62,966 nt of DNA. It comes from Bacteroidales bacterium UBA3388. GTDB taxonomy: Bacteria; Bacteroidota; Bacteroidia; Bacteroidales; P3. The notes beneath the pieces are model-generated. The model saw only the letters and a list, made by a program, of their open reading frames with translations, was not told where the DNA came from and ran no database searches. Positions within the stretch are counted from its first letter, which is position 1, and each line of letters begins with the position of its first letter. The stretch spans positions 11,176-74,141 of the forward strand of contig DEPQ01000006.1 in assembly GCA_002358855.1 (NCBI GenBank), read 5' to 3'. Of this stretch, positions 59,095-62,966 are shown in pieces. The position numbers and the translations under genes are program-made.

Positions 59095-60662
59095 AGGGGT
59101 AGTTCTTCTTTTTGTATATTTTCTTCTATTGCTTGCTGTTCTACGTTTACGGGTTGCTGTTCTGGGCTTGTAGGTTGTTGTTCTAAATTTACAGGTTGTT
59201 GTTGTTCTAAAATAACTTCTTGTTTTATAATCTCTTTTTCAAATTTTTCCTTTTCCCAATAGTTCTTTTTACCTACCGAAATATTGATTCCTGCAAACAC
59301 ATCAAGACCATTGAAATCTGCTACATTGAAAGATTTGTTTGTATGAAGATTTCCACCTAAGTAAATTTGAGAACCAGATAATTTAAAGCTGATTAAAGCA
59401 CTTGGATTAAAGAAATTGGCACTTCTAAACATATTTCCAAAACTCAAAGAAAGGTGTCTTGTGTGTAAAGAATAGAATAAAGATAGATGAGTATCGTAAA
59501 TTTTTCCCATTGCAATCTTTGTGTTTAATAAAGCATGGATATAATTTACCTTTCCAAAGTTATAAGTTGCACCAAAGTAAAGTTTCGCAGGTAAATGTGT
59601 TGAATAAGACTCCAAAGACTGAGAACTAATGTCCAAAGCCGAAATTAAGCTATCTTTAATAGTTGTTAATTGATTTTCAATGTTTGATTCAATGCTGTCG
59701 ATACTTGAAGTAATACCCTCAAACACTATTTCTTCATAAGGTTTGTTGTTTACAATTTGCGAAGCGTGAGTTTTCCAATTTAGAAAACTAAAAACATCAA
59801 CCGCACTTATGCTTAATTCTAAATTATCCAATAATCTATAACTTGCACCCAAATCAAAAGAAACGCCCATGTTTTGAATACCTTGCGAAATTATTTGATT
59901 TAAGTTTTGATTCATTATAAACTCAGCATTAGCGTTTTCTGTAAAAAGAGAATTTATGCTTATATCACCGAAAATATTTGAAGTTAAAATATCAATTTCG
60001 CCATGTGCTGAAATTTTTTCGTTATTTTCAAACTTAACTTCAAGATTTGCATCGTTAGTATGGATATTTGCCAAACCAGTTAAAACTTTTACCTTTGCTC
60101 CAACGTGCAATTTGTCGTTTATTTGCCTTGCATATCCAAAAGCATTAGTTATATAAGCATTCAATTCAAGGAAACGCCCATCAAGAATGCGAATATTTCC
60201 ACCCTCAACGCTACTTCCATCTAAAATTAAATCAAAAATACCTTTTGAAAAGTTAAGACGAGTATCTATGTTCAAAGAAAGATCATAGTTAAAGTAGTTT
60301 TTGCCAGCCTTAAAACCAAATCCGAACAAATCCATATCATAATTGAAATTGATGAAATTATCATCGCTCAATCTGTTTCTGAAATTCTCTAAGTCAAGTT
60401 GAAGAGAATCGCTATAAATCGGGTGTTTGTGGATTAAATCGTGGTAAGAAAATCCAGAAGTATGCACACCTATATCAGTGGTTCCTAGCAATAAAGTAAT
60501 ATAAAAGTTATTATTTGGAGTGATTGCAGGATTGTATTGAGTAACTTGCGGAGCTTCTCTAAGGAAATAAAGAATGTCTTTTTGGGCAAAAGATTTGCTG
60601 CTTGTAAATAAGTATAAGCAAACAAATAAAACGTATATTATTTTTGAATTTCTAAGTTTCAT
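59091..60662 (-). CDS. DUF5723 outer-membrane-type protein
   Basis: The 523-residue protein has a signal peptide (ending SFAQ, residue 27), then FLREAPQVTQYNPAITPNNNFYITL, the typical start of DUF5723, with a string of beta strands and G-x-x-x-x-F-G repeats. The C-terminal 50 residues are Glu/Gln/Pro-rich (repeats of VNLEQQP, TSPEQQP and VNVEQQA), likely flexible. The family is predicted to be an outer-membrane barrel. It follows the large lipoprotein gene 23 bp downstream on the same strand; the pair is likely co-transcribed. Confidence 0.85.
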   Translation of the reverse strand: MKLRNSKIIYVLFVCLYLFTSSKSFAQKDILYFLREAPQVTQYNPAITPNNNFYITLLLGTTDIGVHTSGFSYHDLIHKHPIYSDSLQLDLENFRNRLSDDNFINFNYDMDLFGFGFKAGKNYFNYDLSLNIDTRLNFSKGIFDLILDGSSVEGGNIRILDGRFLELNAYITNAFGYARQINDKLHVGAKVKVLTGLANIHTNDANLEVKFENNEKISAHGEIDILTSNIFGDISINSLFTENANAEFIMNQNLNQIISQGIQNMGVSFDLGASYRLLDNLELSISAVDVFSFLNWKTHASQIVNNKPYEEIVFEGITSSIDSIESNIENQLTTIKDSLISALDISSQSLESYSTHLPAKLYFGATYNFGKVNYIHALLNTKIAMGKIYDTHLSLFYSLHTRHLSLSFGNMFRSANFFNPSALISFKLSGSQIYLGGNLHTNKSFNVADFNGLDVFAGINISVGKKNYWEKEKFEKEIIKQEVILEQQQPVNLEQQPTSPEQQPVNVEQQAIEENIQKEELPL

Positions 60663-60685
60663 AAAATTATCTCTTTATTTAATTA

Positions 60686-62386
60686 TTAAAAAGTAATATT
60701 TCCTGTTGCGCTAACGCTTGCTTTGACTTTTATTTTTGCGTTATTTGAAAATCTAACATAGCGTTGCTCTCCTCCTTCGTCCTTTGAGGTGTTGAGAATG
60801 GCAGAAAGTTTGATTTTTTTCGCCTTTTTCAAACTATCATATTTTGAATCATCAAGAGTAATCTTGACATTTTCAGCAGTAGGCGCAAGAAGATGCCCTT
60901 CATTGTCAATAACAGCACCACCAATCTTTAAAGGAGAAGCTAAAAGTGTATCAAAAACAACTTGATTGCTATCTGCCAAATATAAATTGATAGATAATTC
61001 AGCAGGGAATGTGCTTTCAATAAAGAATTGTAAAGATGTAGATTTCAAATAGTTCATTTCCTCAATAAAATCAAAAGCATCAAACTCTGTATCGTAATGA
61101 AGATTGTTGAGTTTTGCCTTTAACGGTAGCTTCGCTTTTGCATCTAAGGTTACGAAAGCGTCATCTGGTGATATGAAATCATAATTAGAAGTTTTTGTTA
61201 CTTCATCTTTGAAATCAAATTTGACATCGTAAATCAACGAATCAGGGAAAACTTCAATTGCACTTGCATCTGATTCCAATACAATATTGTTTGTGTAAGC
61301 TGTTTCCCCTAAAATATCTGCACCATTTATTCGAATAGAATTAGTATTGTTAAATACATTGTAAGTATTTCCCTGAGATGTTATAGTGTATATGTTAGGA
61401 TAGATATTCATATCAACACCTATGTTGGTAGATGTTGATAAATCGATAGTGAATTTTTCAAAATCAATACTATTTGTACTAGTTATTGCATTAAGTAAGG
61501 AATCTTTAAAGAAATCTAAGGCAATGGCATCTTTGATGTTAAATTCTGTGTCTCCAAAGTCTCCAAATATTGCATCAATCATAAAAGGTAATAAAGAAAC
61601 ATTTAAGTTTATGTCATAGTTTCCGCCTTGGAATAAATTGTTACTTGCAATGTCAAAAATAAGTCTATATCTTAAATCTATAAATTGTTTGTTTTCGTTG
61701 TTAATTGTTGAGTCTTTTAAAGAGATTGTGTAGTTTGATAAATCAAATTGTTGTTCTATGCTACTTGAAACGTTAGAGATTTGTATTGTTTCAGAGAAAA
61801 GTTCTCCTGTAACTTTGTTTTTTATACAACTAGATGTTAATTCAATGTAGGCATTTAAAGGAAGTGCATCTACATTCTCTATAATAAGTCCTCCTGATAG
61901 TATTTGAACGCTATCAACTCTTACTCCATTTTCAAATTCCTCTACTTCTATACTTAAATCCTCTGCTGCAACGCTTTGGTCTGGGAAAGAAAAATAAAAT
62001 TCTGGTAAATCAGTTGAGCTAAGTCCTAAATCGCTTAAATCAGGTATTGATATATCACTTAAATTGACTTGAACATCATCTTTTCCCTCTATTTGCTGAA
62101 TGAAACTACTTATATCAAAGGTGTCTTTCATTGAAAAGACAAATTCTAAGTAAGAATCGTTTGCTTCATTGACTTGAATAATTTCAAATCCGTTCGCAGT
62201 ATCAGATAATTGCTCTAAATCAAGAAAATCATTTAATTGAACCTCTAAGTTTATCAATGGAGCGTTTATGGAAGGTGTTATTGTGGTCTGCGAAAGCGAA
62301 TCAAAGTCAAAATCTTCTTCATCTACACAAGAGGTAAATGGTAAAATAATAAGTGAAAACACTAAAATTTTAAATAAATTTTTCAT
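60686..62386 (-). CDS. Large lipoprotein of unknown function
   Basis: The 566-residue protein has a lipoprotein signal (LIILPFTSCVDEED, cysteine about residue 20). The mature part is beta-rich and acidic, with strand patterns such as LINLEVQLNDFLDLEQL and SYLEFVFSMKDTFDISSFI, and a long stretch of beta strands without a recognised domain. It precedes the DUF5723 gene, so it may be the lipoprotein partner of that barrel protein, as in other Bacteroidales loci. A minus-strand TACCTTTG (62419-62426) precedes it. Confidence 0.75.
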   Translation of the reverse strand: MKNLFKILVFSLIILPFTSCVDEEDFDFDSLSQTTITPSINAPLINLEVQLNDFLDLEQLSDTANGFEIIQVNEANDSYLEFVFSMKDTFDISSFIQQIEGKDDVQVNLSDISIPDLSDLGLSSTDLPEFYFSFPDQSVAAEDLSIEVEEFENGVRVDSVQILSGGLIIENVDALPLNAYIELTSSCIKNKVTGELFSETIQISNVSSSIEQQFDLSNYTISLKDSTINNENKQFIDLRYRLIFDIASNNLFQGGNYDINLNVSLLPFMIDAIFGDFGDTEFNIKDAIALDFFKDSLLNAITSTNSIDFEKFTIDLSTSTNIGVDMNIYPNIYTITSQGNTYNVFNNTNSIRINGADILGETAYTNNIVLESDASAIEVFPDSLIYDVKFDFKDEVTKTSNYDFISPDDAFVTLDAKAKLPLKAKLNNLHYDTEFDAFDFIEEMNYLKSTSLQFFIESTFPAELSINLYLADSNQVVFDTLLASPLKIGGAVIDNEGHLLAPTAENVKITLDDSKYDSLKKAKKIKLSAILNTSKDEGGEQRYVRFSNNAKIKVKASVSATGNITF

Positions 62387-62418
62387 AGTTTTGCAATATT
62401 TATTAGGAATAATTTTTG

Positions 62419-62426
62419 CAAAGGTA
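62419..62426 (-). promoter_or_regulatory. -7 promoter element (TACCTTTG) for the large lipoprotein gene
   Basis: This minus-strand TAnnTTTG match lies about 33 nt before ATG 62386. The plus strand there reads AATTTTTG in mirror position, a weaker match that may serve the divergent methyltransferase gene. Confidence 0.6.
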
Positions 62427-62436
62427 GGGATAATTT

Positions 62437-62966
62437 ATGAAAGTGCTAAATAAAAAAGAATTATTATTTATTGAAAATCATTTTTCTGAGGATACTGATA
62501 AACTTCTTTTGAAATATCACAGCCAAATGGTAGATGATATTGATTATCTTTACTGTATCAATCAAATTAAACTAAGACGCAAGTTTGCAGATAAGTTTCC
62601 ATCTTTTGTTTTAAGGAAAGATTTTCTTTTTCCTTTGTCTTTGAATTTGGAACAAAGTTCTTCGGAGCATACTGCTGCATATAAATCTATGCTTTTAAAC
62701 GATGGGGAAAGTCTTTTAGACTTAACGGCAGGATTTGGAGTAGATGATATTTATTTTTCAAAGAAAGCAAAGAAGATTGTATGCGTTGAGCAAAATAAAA
62801 TGCTTGTTGATTTGCTTTCTTATAACTTTGAGTGTTTGCAGGCAAAGAATTATTTTTGTGTTAATGCGGATTCGGAAGAATATCTTTTGACTGCTGAAAA
62901 TTTTGATGTGATTTATCTTGATCCTGCACGAAGAGATGAAAATAAAAATAAGGTTTTTGAAATAGA
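62437..62966 (+). CDS. Class I SAM-dependent methyltransferase with THUMP-like C-terminus, 3' end outside window
   Basis: The ATG at 62437 opens a frame of 176 codons to the window edge. The N-terminal 85 residues are helical (SQMVDDIDYLYCINQIKLRRKFADKFPSF), then LLDLTAGFGVDDIYFSKKAKKIVCVEQNKML is a SAM-binding motif, followed by DVIYLDPARRD, a catalytic D-P-x-R-R-D loop. This pattern matches the bacterial family with a C-terminal THUMP-like domain, which would lie beyond the window. RNA is the likely substrate. It is divergent from the large lipoprotein gene. Confidence 0.85.
   Translation, partial: MKVLNKKELLFIENHFSEDTDKLLLKYHSQMVDDIDYLYCINQIKLRRKFADKFPSFVLRKDFLFPLSLNLEQSSSEHTAAYKSMLLNDGESLLDLTAGFGVDDIYFSKKAKKIVCVEQNKMLVDLLSYNFECLQAKNYFCVNADSEEYLLTAENFDVIYLDPARRDENKNKVFEI

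Overview
This 63 kb stretch is chromosomal DNA from a member of the Bacteroidota, most likely the order Bacteroidales. Supporting signs are the very A+T-rich base composition, promoters of the Bacteroidetes type (TTTG, about 19 nt, TAnnTTTG) and few Shine-Dalgarno sequences. Lineage-typical genes include gldH, Por (T9SS) secretion tails, DUF5723, DUF5683, DUF3276/PUR and a DUF2723 (GT117) membrane protein. The pyrB-pyrI pair and the RecF-DUF721 pair are also present. No transposase, integrase, phage gene or CRISPR array was seen, so the window reads as ordinary core genome with a few accessory surface genes.

Layout. 1-4.3 kb (minus strand): DUF2723 membrane protein (cut by the window edge), arginine deiminase and a fused oligopeptide-type ABC ATPase. 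4.3-4.7 kb: an AT-rich non-coding region with five 15-bp imperfect palindromes spaced exactly 22 bp apart, then tRNA-Gln with its promoter and terminator. 4.7-6.4 kb (minus): a GNAT/DUF2156 pair. 6.5-10.9 kb (plus): ispH, recF, DUF721, a Wzx-like flippase and a GT8 glycosyltransferase. 11-12.3 kb: a DNRLRE T9SS cargo protein bracketed by an exact 43-bp direct repeat. 12.4-21.4 kb: tpiA, prmA, a 1508-aa exported protein of unknown function, plsY and an M3 peptidase lipoprotein. 21.5-23.9 kb: a membrane Ser/Thr kinase with an LRR_5-type outer domain, and a small putative regulator. 24.8-31.5 kb: a DHOD-like protein, a four-helix-bundle protein, holB, ricT, gldH and a class A PBP. 32.9-36.0 kb: lipoprotein, membrane-anchored EEP-family protein, nth, TPR lipoprotein. 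36.0-37.7 kb: pyrBI with an apparent leader-peptide attenuator. 37.8-42.5 kb: DUF177, rpmF, plsX, fabH, MBL hydrolase, PnuC-family transporter and thiamine pyrophosphokinase. 42.6-45.2 kb: two secreted proteins, one with a T9SS tail. 45.3-50.9 kb: YitT, trmH, tex, outer-membrane barrel, coaD and flavin reductase. 51-55.6 kb (minus): hutI, DUF5683, parB, parA, DUF3276 and yggS. 55.7-63 kb: DUF4234, serA-serC, GNAT, DUF5723, a large lipoprotein and a truncated methyltransferase.

Functional picture. The genes cover phospholipid and fatty-acid initiation (plsX, plsY, fabH), pyrimidine synthesis (pyrBI), serine synthesis (serC-serA), amino-acid catabolism (arcA, hutI), cell-wall synthesis, chromosome partition, DNA replication and repair, and an envelope adapted to type IX secretion.

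The most interesting non-coding structures are three. First, the 22-bp-period palindrome array at 4371-4473. Second, the pyrBI leader at 36046-36114: a perfect promoter, a 24-codon ORF whose stop lies 3 nt before a 13-bp hairpin with a U-rich loop, and a U8 tract. Third, a dispersed intergenic 17-mer, TTTCTTTGATTTATTTT, with six exact same-strand copies and several variants.
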